Assembly: GCA_965153355.1 (NCBI GenBank)
Contig: OZ231126.1
Span: 14,260,001-14,324,000, forward strand
Direction: 5' to 3'
DNA from: Flaccisagitta enflata
Lineage: Eukaryota > Chaetognatha > Sagittoidea > Aphragmophora
DNA: 64,000 bases
The translations under genes were made by a program, and so were the position numbers. This document shows positions 49,841 to 62,005 of this stretch, piece after piece. Every line of letters starts with the position of its first letter. Within the stretch, counting starts at the first letter, position 1. Under the pieces are notes generated by a model. The model was not told the DNA's origin. It worked only from the letters and a program-made list of their open reading frames with translations, and did not search any database.

Positions 49841-50345
49841 TTTACTATCAAGAAACAAGATCCGTAATCAGAGGCCTGTAGAGGCCTATACACCCTATAC
49901 AAAGTATAAGGGCCCGGCCCTCAGGGGGGCCCGGAGGGCCCCTGAATTGTGTGAGAAATGAAGAAAAAGAAGGGGGGAAACAGAAAAGAAGAAGAAAAAG
50001 ATGAAGAAAAGGAAGAAGGAAAAAAAAAAAAATGAAAAAAAAGATAAAACTAAAAAAGAAAAAGCAAAAGAAAAGAAAAAAAAAAGAAGAAAATAGAAAT
50101 GAAAAAATGGACAGACACCCCGACGAGGTGTGTGCGTCACAGGCCGCGCTTCGAAACCATGCTGTCACCATTACGCTTTTGTTTTCTTTTGCAAGCCATT
50201 CTCTGCTTGTGCTATGAAGTTGCTGAAGAGGGCACAGAGCATCTTTCTCGCTGGATAGCAAATGGGGGGGGGGGAATGCAATGGGGGGCCCAGTTTTTGG
50301 ATTGTATAGGGGCCCGGAATTCCTCTACTGGCCCCTGCGTTATAA
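49841..50345. other. GGGCCC-rich segment, possible hAT-like relic
   Basis: GTATAAGGGCCCGGCCCTCA at 49907 and GTATAGGGGCCCGGAATTCC at 50305 bracket a purine-rich tract. GC-rich ends of this kind occur in hAT-type elements, but a clean inverted repeat or duplication is not seen. Confidence 0.3.
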
Positions 50346-50808
50346 AATTCAATTGATATTATCTGCTCATTGCTTTGGCCCCGTATATATCACAACCAAA
50401 AAGGGATTATCTTTAGTTTATCAGTATCTTTAAGTGCAAATAAAAACGAAAGATTTAGTCTAAAAAATGTATTTGCCGCTGCCCAACCATATTCAGTCGG
50501 TCGGTACTACTTTGTTTAATATTCTCAGGTATGATCATAGCTCCTTTTTCCTTTAGTCATTTGAAAATAATTTACGACGCAGTGTACGGGAAGAAGAAAT
50601 TTCATGCGTCAATTCAATTTTTCAGATATTTTTTATATCATCTTTTCTTAATTTTTTTTGTTAAAAAATCATTTTTTAAATGTTGAATAATAAATTTTTG
50701 CATGGATAATCTCTGACGTACACATTTGATATACATAATGTATTGAAATAAGGTAGAAAAAAGAAGATTTTTTAAAGAAAATTATACTTTGTCATCTTAC
50801 TTTTAATA
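50346..50808. other. Intergenic, nothing recognised
   Basis: AT-rich; a weak GTCGGTCGGTAC trace near 50497. Confidence 0.4.
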
Positions 50809-50947
50809 GGTGAAATTATATCATCGCATAGAAATAAAGAAATTTGCATTTTTAAAAACATGGCCTCTTTATAAAAACATATAAGGAAATGGCCATGTTT
50901 TTAAAAATGCAAAATTGTCTTTACTGAGGCCGGGATATAATTTCACC
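50809..50947. mobile_element. 139-bp foldback element
   Basis: Outer arms GGTGAAATTATATC and its inverse, and inner 25-bp arms TTTGCATTTTTAAAAACATG, then GGCC, pair across a ~25-nt centre. It is almost entirely self-complementary. Target duplication not evident. Confidence 0.75.
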
Positions 50948-51638
50948 CAACAACGTTTTGAAATCTTGTTCACCATTTTTCTAAGGAATTCAAACATTTA
51001 ATTTCTAATACTGATTGTTATGAAACTATAGTTAGTATTCTGGGTTTTAAAACATTGTTAAAACTCTTTATACATTAAATCAAAAATACTTAACTGAAAT
51101 CACAATAATATTTTAAGATTATGAATCTATATCACAAGCTAAAAGTAACATGAAACCAAAATTTCCTGTTCCTGTACACCATGACTTACATGAACTTTCC
51201 GCACATACGGTAGACACCTGCTTGGGAGCTCTCGATTTTTAACAGGTTTCGACGAAAAAAGGAAAATAAAACCGTAGGATTACGACTCCAGATGAGAAGA
51301 AAATTCAGAGAGACCGAGTACGGAGGGAAGCGGTGTCGGGAAATGTTCAAAACGAAATGATTTCGAGTGAATTTTACGACGAATCTTACGACGAATTTAC
51401 TTTCCAGTAGGTCCTAAGGAGAGAATAAGACAAAAACAAGTTAGATAGACTGCAGACGAACTAATTCAATTTAAGGCAAGCAAGCAAGCGTTTTTGTGGA
51501 ATTCAATGGAATGAAAGCAAACGTTTCTTCCATGGTTGGGTAAAACGCACAAGAAGAGTAGAAAAAATTGTTCACCATGCAACGCGATGATATAGATATA
51601 ACAGACCGAAAGACAGACAAACGTACAGACAAAAAACT
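50948..51638. other. AT-rich intergenic, nothing recognised
   Basis: No supported feature. Confidence 0.4.
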
Positions 51639-51639
51639 G

Positions 51640-51696
<57 letters not shown>

Positions 51697-51738
51697 CAGA
51701 GAGAGACAGAGACAGAGACAGAGACAGAGACAGAGACG
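51639..51738. repeat. (GA)n then (GACAGA)n microsatellite
   Basis: GA units change to GACAGA hexamers toward the right. Confidence 0.97.
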
Positions 51739-51846
51739 CAGAGGAAGACGAACTGACTAACCAAGAGCGCCAGAGTATGTACAGTAGAGGGGAAGAGCTA
51801 CCTTTCTTAGAGCCAGTCATAATAACATGAAAGTAGCGTCCCTATA

Positions 51847-52556
51847 CACTTTTTTCTTTTTATAAGCACGCATCTTTTTCAGCTGAGGCTGAGCGTGCTT
51901 AGCAAAATCTCATTTTCAAGGCTAAAATGTGCTTAAATGTGTGCTTATCAATTATTGGTAAGTAATTATCCTATTCAGTATAAAACTAAGTACGGAGTAG
52001 GGTATAGAAACAGTATAGCATAGAGTATTGTAAAGTATAGAATGAGGTATAGTATAAAATAGAGTAATGAATGTATTTTGTATAAAAATATAGTATCTTT
52101 AACTGACGTTGTCCTACTTTCATATATACCATGGGATAAAATAAGTATCTTGATTTAACATGAACTTTTCTTAGATTTGTATTGTTATATAATATCATAA
52201 TATATCATTCTTTTTAGGTGGTCCTTAACATTGTGTTATAGTAGTAAAGTCTTAGTAACAATAGTATTTTAACAATAATATTCTTAAAGATTATGAGAAA
52301 TTCAATTATTTCTATCCTGAATGTACTGACTGATTGATAATATAGTTAATTTCAAATTCTATTAAAGTTTCTTTTGTTTTTTTGCAAAATTCCAACTAAA
52401 AATATCTAAAAATTGGCATATTTTTAAAAATTCACCAAATTTTTTTTTCAAATTGGAAATCTCAGCCTGGAGCGTGCTTAGCAATGTGCTTAAATTTTCT
52501 CAATATTTGAGGCTGGGCGTGCTTATAAACGAGGTGCTTATAAAAAGAAAAAAGTG
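51847..52556. mobile_element. Mariner-like MITE, copy 2 (710 bp)
   Basis: Termini CACTTTTTTCTTTTTATAAG and its inverse are flanked by TA (51845-51846, 52557-52558). The element is collinear with the copy at 34988, including the GTGCTTA subterminal motifs and the central CATGGGAT region, with scattered substitutions and small indels. Confidence 0.87.
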
Positions 52557-52666
52557 TAAAACAAAAAGGATAAAAGAAAATATCTGAATGATTCTCGTTT
52601 TGGTACAGGGCGTGGCGGTCAGAAGCTACTCTCGTGGAAACGGCAAAGAAGAAAGGAAGAAAGAGA

Positions 52667-53255
52667 GATCAGAGAGAGAGAGAGAGAGAGAGAGAGAAGA
52701 AGAGACAGAGAGACAGAGAGACAAGGAGAGAGACAGAGAGAGAAGAGAGAGAGAGAGAGGGAGAGAGAGAGAGACAGAAGAGAGAGAGAAGAGTGAAGAT
52801 GGCCACTGTGAGACAGATTGACAGATAGACCAGGTATAGACAGACACAGAAAGAAATAGAGAAATAAAGACAGAAAGAAGATAGAGAGCTATACAGGACA
52901 GAGATCAGAGACAGGACAGAGAGAGAAAGAGAGAAGCAGGCAAAAGGACACAAGGCCTCCTACCAACTCTACGGCAAACAACTGATTCTGAAACAGCATC
53001 AGATTCCATACTAAACAGAGAAACTAAACAGAGGAGAAAGGAAAGGAATTAAAAAATGTAAAAAGAGAGAAAAAGAACGACAAAAAGAGAAGAGAGAAAG
53101 AAAGAAAAATTAAAAGAAAATAAAGAAAATAAAAGAAAAAAAAGAAAAAAAAAAAAAAAAAAGAAAAGAAAAAGAAAAAGAAAAAAAGAAAAGAGAAAGG
53201 AAGAAAGAAGAAAATAGAAAGAAAGAAAAAAAGAAAGAAAGAAAGAAATGAAAGA
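52667..53255. repeat. Purine-rich low-complexity block
   Basis: (GA)n and (GACAGA)n at 52667-52950, a short unique spacer, then A-rich GAAA repeats at 53035-53255. Nearly all purine on the plus strand. Confidence 0.93.
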
Positions 53256-53600
53256 AAGAGACCCATATTCTAACTTTCTCTGGTGAAACAAAAGGAGGCA
53301 TGACAGATGATCGGGCTCACAGAAAACCAGAAAGAGGCATAAAAACAAATAAGATTCAAAAGCGGGAAATGCCATAAAAACTGAATGATTGCGCGTGCAC
53401 ACAATTTTCAGCTCGTACACGCAGACATACACATAAGCACAAGTACTTAAAACGCGCATCAGGTATACATGCGCACGCACATGCAGACCTTTGATACTCA
53501 GAGACGCACACAGACGCACGCATGGCCACCCGCACACACATACACACACAAAACCATTATTGCCAGTCGTTTCAATGGCCGCGAGGGTTGAGGGCAAAAT
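53256..53600. other. Intergenic; degenerate CA/CG-alternating sequence
   Basis: 53390-53570 is rich in CACGCA, ACACAC and GCGCAC without a clean period. No gene. Confidence 0.45.
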
Positions 53601-53601
53601 T

Positions 53602-53611
53602 CTCTCTCTCT

Positions 53612-53676
<65 letters not shown>
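53602..53676. repeat. (CT)n microsatellite
   Basis: CT tract with two CCCT interruptions at the left. Confidence 0.98.
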
Positions 53677-53678
<2 letters not shown>

Positions 53679-53707
53679 CCATACTATTCTTTGATTCCCC
53701 TCATATA

Positions 53708-54119
53708 CAGTCTATGGACAAAACGAGGAGAGTAGATTTTGCTGATCACCATTATGATGCTGAGGCTTAGTTGATTTTGAAATATAGGTTTGGAATTACC
53801 TTGTAGAAATTTACTAAAGACTGAAAGAATTAACGGAAGAACGATTACTACCTGTAGTTTTCGTTCAAAATATAGGTTTGTAATTACCTCGAAAAAAATT
53901 ATTTAGGACTGAAAGAAACTAACAGAAGAACGATTACTACCTGTAGTAATCCTTCTTGCAATAGTTTCTTTCAGTCCTCAGTCATTTTCTATGAGGTAAT
54001 TACAAGCCTACATTTGAACGGTCTTGCAGGTAGTAATTATTCTTCCGTTAATTCTTTCAGTCCTCAGCATCATACCGGTGATAAGCAAAATCTACTCTCC
54101 TCGTTTTGTCCATAGACTG
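53708..54119. mobile_element. 412-bp foldback/mariner-like element
   Basis: Ends CAGTCTATGGACAAAACGAG and its exact inverse continue as near-identical arms for about 60 bp and as weaker inverted similarity for most of the element. TA flanks both sides (53706-53707, 54120-54121). The middle has two direct copies of a GAACGATTACTACCTGTAGT segment. CAGT-start and TA target suggest Tc1/mariner-type ends. Confidence 0.85.
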
Positions 54120-54121
54120 TA

Positions 54122-54628
54122 TATGCGAGTTTTTTTTTTTCTTTGCGCTTTTTGTGGCGATTTTTCCCGCGTGTTGTTGTGTTATTTCACGTTTTCCACA
54201 AATGTCTCTGCATTTTATATCAGAATTCCCACCCTCCAAGCGCAGTGGCATTTTTTTGAGTGTTTCTTTTGTTTTCTTTGCTATCTATTTGTCACATTTT
54301 CGGCTGGTCCGTAAGTCGGGGGTTGGCCTTAGGTAGGACGGCATGTTCGTAAGGCACTTAACTTATCTAGCCCTTTAAGTATGGTTGTCAGAATCCTTGA
54401 ATGAATGAAAAAGGGCATACTCAATCAGACAATCAATCGGACTTATTTACAGTTGCATTAATCATAATAGCGCACACTTGTTTTGTTTTGGCGAGGCTTT
54501 CATGGAACTACTGTACAGACTTTACTGCTCCTGCCCAATTTATAAGCAGCACCCAACCACTGGTGACGGAGCCTGCTGTTTATCTGACTTTGCTTTTTAT
54601 TCCATTTTGATGTCTTTTATTGAGTGGA
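54122..54628. other. Intergenic, nothing recognised
   Basis: Short frames only. A CTGCTCCTGCCCAATT piece near 54527 recalls the middle of GTCN elements. Confidence 0.4.
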
Positions 54629-54639
54629 AGAGAGAGAGA

Positions 54640-54716
<77 letters not shown>

Positions 54717-54722
54717 TGTGTG
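54629..54722. repeat. (GA)n(GT)n microsatellite
   Basis: About 85 bp of GA ending in a short GT run. Confidence 0.98.
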
Positions 54723-55199
54723 AAAGAGTAAAAAACAAAGAGAGACAGATAGACAGACGGACAGAAAGACAGGTAGACAGAAAGCAACAAGGTATACTGC
54801 CATAAAAAAAAACACATCATGGAGCCACTTGACGTTGAGAGCGAACACAAGAAATATTTGAGTTTTGAAGAAACAAAAATTGAGATTTTGTTTTCCTGTC
54901 GTTGCGATGACTCATGTTTACAAATATTTTCCATAGTCGTAATTCGTTCGTGCTTCTAAAATTTCCAATACACGCATACCCGCACATAGATATACGCACT
55001 GCACTACGCAAACACAAAACATAACATTTGATATCAAGGTTCTTGATCCAAAGACAACTTAACCAAAGCTCGACGAAAATGAAGTAAAGAGAGGGAATTC
55101 ATTCCTGTTATTTTCTGGTTCGGCTCTCGGCCTGTTGCTGGGTTCTTATCGTGTCTATTTTCTCTCTAGCTCTCTGGTTGGCTCCTTTCCTCTCTCCCA
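54723..55199. other. Intergenic, nothing recognised
   Basis: A short CACGCATACC-type alternating stretch lies at 54967-55015. No gene. Confidence 0.4.
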
Positions 55200-55341
55200 C
55201 GTCGAAATCATCGTAGTCGTATTCGTCGTCATCGTCACCATCATCGTCGTCGCCATTATCATCATCCACCCTCTTACTTGGAATTAGATATACGTATATA
55301 CTCGGTGGCGTCACCAGCTTCGTCATCATCGTCGTCACCGA

Positions 55342-55377
<36 letters not shown>

Positions 55378-55385
55378 TGTCGCTT
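55200..55385. repeat. (TCG/TCA)n trinucleotide repeats
   Basis: Two blocks: degenerate at 55200-55268 and nearly pure (TCG)n at 55328-55385. Asp-rich frames on the minus strand derive from it. Confidence 0.9.
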
Positions 55386-55679
55386 TCGTCCACTTTAATA
55401 AACTTGAAAGGAGAGGCCTTGAAATGTTTCTGGAGCTGAGAATCTAAAAAAACTCCAATACACAATGTAAATTCTGAATAGACTCAATGGGACGTAACCG
55501 GGACAAGTCAGAGTGATACAATCCGGGCTGGGCGGAGGAGGCAGATGAGAGACAGAACGACAGACAGACAGTTCGAGGCAGCCCTCAGGGATAGAAACAC
55601 TGTGTGCGCATGAGTTAGGAAGAAACAGATAAACATACAATGCATGTGGCAAGAAATATGGTAAGGATGAAATAGTAAA
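55386..55679. other. Intergenic, nothing recognised
   Basis: No supported feature. Confidence 0.35.
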
Positions 55680-55682
55680 GGA

Positions 55683-55754
<72 letters not shown>

Positions 55755-55942
55755 CTAAATGTTTATAATAAAGGAAAAAGAAATTTCGCGAAGGAAAAAA
55801 ACGAGACAAAGAAATTACGGATGAAATAAAGAATGAATTAATGAATAAGAGAATGCGTTAATGAATGAATGAATGAATGAATGAATGAATGAATGAATGA
55901 ATGAATGAATGAATGAAGGAATGAAGGAATGAATGAATGAAG
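55680..55942. repeat. (GAAA)n and (GAAT)n microsatellites
   Basis: (GAAA)n at 55680-55753 and (GAAT)n at about 55858-55942, about 100 bp apart. Confidence 0.97.
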
Positions 55943-56945
<1,003 letters not shown>

Positions 56946-59308
56946 CCATAAATACTTTACCCTCGAGATTTGGCTCTTATCTAATCAGGCTAGGAACTGA
57001 GATTTAAAGCCTAGTTTTGAACCTTAGCGCGACTGATCGTAAAGAAAAGTCCTGTATGTTGATCATGCTTATCTTTTCTATCTGATTCAAATGTCAGATA
57101 TCAAATGGAATCCGTTCATTCGGAATACAAATGCACATCTGATATTTTATGAAAGAAAAAAAAATCAGGCGCGTGACCATGCTCGAGTAGCACGTCTGGC
57201 GCATGTTAATGATGTTTATAAATACAAATGCGCGCACATTTTTGATTGACGTACGAGAATAAAGATAAACGCACACGTAGAACCCACGTATGTAAATACA
57301 GACGCGCGCGCGCGCCCATGCACGAGCAGCGCGTCTCAAGCATGTTACCACTTAGTACGCAAACCGCTAAAAAGGAAGTGTTTCCGATTTTATGTCATTC
57401 AAAGGTAAGTAAATGTAAAATACTTTTTAGTGTAGTTTCGTAGTACTGCCCCTGCCCAACCGTCCGCAACTTTTTCCCTGAGCTGAGCTCTGTTGCGCTT
57501 GTTTTTTATTTCAAATCCAAGTCCCATGGAAAAGAACATTTTTTTTTTTTCAGAAAAAAAAACAAAATAAATAATTCTCCCTCCCAATAAAGCTGTACTG
57601 TAGACATGGGTTTCTTCTGGCATGAAAAAAAATCCAATTCCTTGATTGCTTTATTTTCTTAGCTTGAACCCTATGAATTCATAAGGTAGATTATGAAATG
57701 TGTCTTTTTTCTATTTGCTTGGTAATACAGACGCGCACACATGCACACTCGGGCAATTGACATGCGCATGACATGCAACTTTGCAAGTGCGCGCATACGG
57801 AACCTAAATCAGTAATGCAGAAAGGCAATAATCGCGAAATCGCTGCGAACTGTATAAATGCATTCATCGAAAGGTTTCTGTATCCTGTTCTCGCGCGCGA
57901 TCGCGCTCAGTAAATTACCGACGGTAATGTGATGTATGAAATGGAAGGAAGACGTAGGAAAATATTGAAAGAGAGAGAGAGAGAAACAGACAGATAGAGA
58001 ATGAAAAAAGACAGGCAGATAGATGGAAAAACAGACGGACGAACAGGCAAACAGACACGAAGAAAGTAAAAGACATAGAGAATGCCTAGTCAAGATCAGG
58101 AAAAAGAAAAGCACGTAGAAATGGAACATTTCATCTATCTAACAGAGAACGATCGGAAATACGTGATTTATACAATGGATGTTTGCTTATACAATGTTTC
58201 TTTATACAATGGATAAGTTAGTTTTGCTAAATGGAAAACTAGGAGTGATGCGCGTAGTAACTAGTCAGTGAGGGCTCACAAGGCCCTCTTCCATATTTTT
58301 AGTTTGGGTATAGTGAGGGATGTTGTTCCACCTGCCATACAATATTTCCTATTCTTTACAGTTTAGTTCATACTTAGATCTCACTTTTAAACATAAGAAC
58401 AAATATGGAAAGATTGAGATGTAAGGTTCGTTTAGAAATAGCGTCTTAAGTGCCAAAATGCAGAGAGCAAAAGAGAAAAGACGAGAATTTCTCAGTTGTT
58501 TGAGTCCTGTGATTAAGGTCTTCAGTGGGCGTGGTCGAGTGGTCTCAACCAATCGCCCGCCTTTGATGGAGATGCGCGAGTGCACATGCACTCACAAGCG
58601 CACTCACAAGCGCATTAACAAGTACATTCACATGCGCTCCTTTCCTTTCCTTTCCTTTGCTCATACGAGCATGCACATTACATGTATAGTATACACAAAC
58701 TAACACGTACATGCACACATTCACACGCACTGACCCACGCGCACATTCTCACACATTCTCACACTTGCAAATTCAAGTATCCCGACTATGCATGCATATG
58801 CGAATTTGCACCATAACATTTACACACACTCCCTTCACACACGCGCGTGCATATTCACAAATATTCGCGTGCGTGCACTTAGGATCACAAACCCATCATT
58901 TCTAAGAACCATCAGCAAAAATTTATAATTTTGAACAATTTCCTTTTTTCATTTTCAGTCCTGGCGTCTTAGAAATAGAAATACTTGCCTCGTTATACTC
59001 ACAATAAAGATTCCAGATCAGCATAATGTTCTCTTCCACTAGGACGGCGGTTTTTGTTTTTTCTCTTTTTCGTTTAGGAAAAAACAACACATGAAAAAAA
59101 ACTGAGATGATCCTAATAGCTAGTGAATAAGGGGGTTATCTAGGCAACGAGTGAAGGAGCTTTTCCCCAATGTGCACGTTTACAATATCGTCTTTGCCTA
59201 GAACTTAACTGGTGGCGTTTTGAACTGACTTAATTCTCGCATTGGGAAGAAAGCTGAAGGAAATTATCGGTGACATTAGGAGAAGATAAAGAGCTTTCTC
59301 GACCATTA
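56946..59308. other. Intergenic; CG/CA-alternating repeats
   Basis: 57171-57209 and 57308-57346 are related copies (roughly CGCG-CCATGC-CGAG-AGC-CGTCT-GCATGTTA). 57720-57800 and 58575-58890 are rich in CACACG and GCGCAT alternation. A GTCN middle piece (CCCCTGCCCAACCGTCCGCA) is at 57448. No gene recognised in over 2 kb. Confidence 0.45.
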
Positions 59309-59347
59309 AGCCGCGACTACTTGATGGCCGTGTATCCGGCCTTGTTA
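59309..59347 (+). mobile_element. GTCN element, right end only
   Basis: CCGCGACTACTTGATGGCCG, then TGTATCCGGCC and TTGTT: the right arm, hairpin and terminus without the rest. Confidence 0.65.
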
Positions 59348-59412
59348 CCGATATTCTTGGCTACGGACTTGCACGTCGCGCAATTTGCATGTCTCCCTTT
59401 TCGCGCAAAAGT

Positions 59413-59568
59413 CTTTTTAGTCGCGGACACGCGACTCTACACCTTGCCGTGTCGGTCGGTCCATCCGTCCGTCGGTCCGTCCCTCACATTTTTGAATTCC
59501 CAGCGGTTTTCGCATTACTGCTCCTGCCCAACCGTCCGCGACTGGACTGCCGTGTATCCGGCCTTGTT
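59413..59568 (+). mobile_element. GTCN element, type 1b, complete (~156 bp)
   Basis: T-run, AGTCGCGGACACGCGACT hairpin, CTCTACACCTTGCCGTGTC, a (GTCN)n tract, TCACATTTTTGAATTCCCAG, GCTCCTGCCCAACC, right arm GTCCGCGACT (perfect complement of the left arm), GCCGTGTATCCGGC and TTGTT. Confidence 0.88.
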
Positions 59569-60192
59569 CCTCTTTCCCGCTCTTAGTTTTGCCATCCATC
59601 GCGTTGGTACTGGCACCCATCGCTCGTAAAAGTCCGCAGCGGTTCATTCATTCAGCATTGAATCGTTTATCCTGAGCGCTGAGTCATGACGGCCTTCACT
59701 GAGATTACTAAGGTTCCAAGTCTGGCAACAATCCTGGAATATATCCGTACATGGGCATCAAGGGAAATAAGACGAAGAGGGTGGGGGGAATCTCAGAGCT
59801 GTTCTGTAATTGTTGCGCCTTTCCCCTCTTGATATCGAGGACAAGTAACACTAGCACGTGCTATTATTGGTGATTATCACATGAAGTGATACAGTGAATA
59901 ATTTGTGCCTAATTTGGGACCCATGCATTGAAATTTTCTCTTTCTTCCTCTCCCTGCTCCACTCAAAGTTAAAATTTCATCCTTGAGGCCCAAACACTAG
60001 TTAAAATAAATGGAGGGGTTGGTTATAATGAACCTGCTGTTGATAGGATGACAAAATAATAGAAGATAAAGCTGATTGAAGATATTTGAGTTTCGAAGAT
60101 TTAAATCAGTTTCACTCCTTTTATTTTGCTGAGGTTATCAATTTCAAACGGGAGCAATTGGGAATTGTGATTGTAGTCGAGTTGCGGGATTC

Positions 60193-60195
<3 letters not shown>
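59569..60195. other. Intergenic, nothing recognised
   Basis: No supported feature. Confidence 0.4.

Positions 60196-60241
<46 letters not shown>
60196..60241. repeat. (GA)n microsatellite
   Basis: About 23 GA units. Confidence 0.98.
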
Positions 60242-60242
<1 letters not shown>

Positions 60243-60857
60243 TCTTATCTCTTTTAAGTATCTATCTGTAGTTATAACCAAACTGCAGAATTAAGCGTCT
60301 TTGTTTCTACAATTTGTCGACGGAGAATTGCAGAGATTCAATTTCCCTTTTTTCCACGAAAGGGAGAAATAAAAGTTCAGAGGTCTTTTCTTTACGTAGG
60401 ATTTAATGTAAGTGAATCATTCCAAATTTCAATTAAACAAGAAAACATAAAATAGAAAGAAAAAGTTATTACAAAAAGAAAGATTACATTTTTGTCGGCA
60501 ACAATTGTTATTCTTAGGCGGCATTGGAATAAAGACTGAAAAAGACGACAAAACTGAGATGGCAACGTGATTCTTACGAAAGGGAGAAATGAGAATTGAC
60601 CAGTCAGAAAGGAATTTGACTTTTAAAAAGAGAAAGAATACGTTGAAAACTTACTAAGGACAAATTCTTAATACAGTATGAATTATCAAAAGTGCTTTTA
60701 CAGAGATACAGTTTCTTTTCTCTAAATTGCTAATCGCGTTTTTTATATTCGGCCCCAAAAAACCGATTTGAGGTTTTTTCAAAAAAGATACAAAAATACA
60801 ACAAATGATTCAATAATTGATTGACGTTGATCTAAAAACAAAAGTTAGACATCACAG
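60242..60857 (-). other. Region downstream of BEL/Pao pol; possible 3' LTR
   Basis: In element orientation this follows the pol stop codon and should hold the polypurine tract and 3' LTR. AGAGAAAAGAAACTG on the minus strand near 60712-60726 is a candidate polypurine tract, with an LTR perhaps starting TGTATCTCTG and running to about 60268. The 5' LTR lies outside the window, so the limits cannot be tested here. Confidence 0.25.
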
Positions 60858-61440
60858 TTAATCTTCACATCCTTCGAGTAAGACCAAATTCTGTATTGGT
60901 CTCTTGATTGTTTTTCCTTTGTTATCTTGAAGTGTGACAGAACGAACATGTCCATCACGACCTACATGAGTTTCCTTAACCCTAGCTAAGGGCCAAAGAT
61001 GACGTTTGAGATTTTCTTTCTTGAGAAGAACAAGAGATCCAGGAGTGATGTTTTTCGATCCTTGATGCCACTTTTGACGTGGTTGAAGCGTGGGTACGTA
61101 CTCATTTACCCATCGTTTTGTCCAATTTTCCTGAAGACTTTTGAGATACTTCAGTCTCGCAGAGAATGCCGTTTTGGACGGAGGAATGTCCGGCCATGGG
61201 TCCGTCGGTTGTTGAAGAGGTCTGCCGATAAGCATCTCAGCAGGAGTAAGCGGAACTTGATCCGGGTCATCCACTATCGGTGTAAGTGGACGGGAGTTGA
61301 TTTGCTCTTCAATTCGAATGATGAGCGTCGCAAGTTCCTTGTCGGTGATGAGAGATTGTCCTAAAACTTTCTTCATCGGAGTTTTGATGCTTCTCACAAG
61401 GCGTTCCCAGAAGCCTCCCCACCTGGAGCAGTGGATTGAA
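60858..61440 (-). pseudogene. pol: BEL/Pao integrase: end of catalytic core and C-terminal domain
   Basis: After a further frame change near 61430 the frame reads Trp-Gly-Gly-Phe-Trp-Glu-Arg-Leu, whose Glu is the third DDE residue. It stays open through Leu-Thr-Pro-Ala-Glu-Met-Leu-Ile-Gly-Arg and a C-terminal DUF5641-like domain (Trp-x-Leu-Ala-Arg-Val then Gly-Arg-Asp-Gly-x-Val-Arg) to a natural-looking stop at 60858-60860. Integrase inserts element DNA into the host genome. All three DDE residues survive although in different frames. Confidence 0.9.
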
Positions 61441-62005
61441 TTGCCATATCACATCAGGCAATTCCGCTGCCTTTTTGAACGTCGAAGCATTATCGCTGTA
61501 GACGTTGAGAGGTTTTCCTCGTCGAGAGGAAAAACGCGTGAATGCCATCAAAAATTCTCAGTGGACTGATCATTCACAATCTCCAAATGTACACCACGGG
61601 TTGATGCACAAGTAAAGAGGCAAATCAAACTCAGCTTGAGAAGTTGAATCTCTCCTTGGTTTGATGAGAAGAGGTCCAGCGTAATCCAGTCCGACATGAG
61701 AGAAAGGTGGCAACGCCGTTTTCCTGAAATCTGGCAAATCAGCCATCATTTGTTGACACATTGGCTTGTTGATCCGTTTGCATGTCATGCAAGATTGTGT
61801 TTCGGCCTTCACGGTTGTCATTCTTTGATGACCCAATATTTTACGCAAAATTGCCAACGTCTGGTTTGATCAGGAAATTTGAGATGTGAACATCTCTTGA
61901 TGAGAAGTCGGGTGAGATGGGATTTGTTTGGAAGAATGATGATGTTTTTGTTCACTCTTTCCACTCATTTTGATCAAAACGTCTTCCAAGATTGATTGAA
62001 TTGGA
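61441..62005 (-). pseudogene. pol: BEL/Pao integrase: zinc-binding domain and first part of catalytic core, frameshifted
   Basis: 61857-62005 has no single open frame but retains a Leu-Pro-Asn-Lys-Ser-His-Leu-Thr block in another frame, which is usual just before the integrase zinc finger. The frame from 61857 gives Gly-His-Gln-Arg then Cys-Met-Thr-Cys of the HHCC domain and Val-Gly-Leu-Asp-Tyr-Ala-Gly-Pro, whose Asp is the first DDE residue. Near 61615-61640 the coding sense moves to another frame (Thr-Arg-Gly-Val-His-Leu-Glu). Near 61550-61555, in a T-run, it moves back, giving Tyr-Ser-Asp-Asn with the second catalytic Asp. These look like one-base indels. Confidence 0.85.

Noticed and set aside
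58525-58560. A-box-like TGGTCGAGTGG suggesting a Ser/Leu tRNA
   Set aside because: No B box, T arm or acceptor stem downstream.
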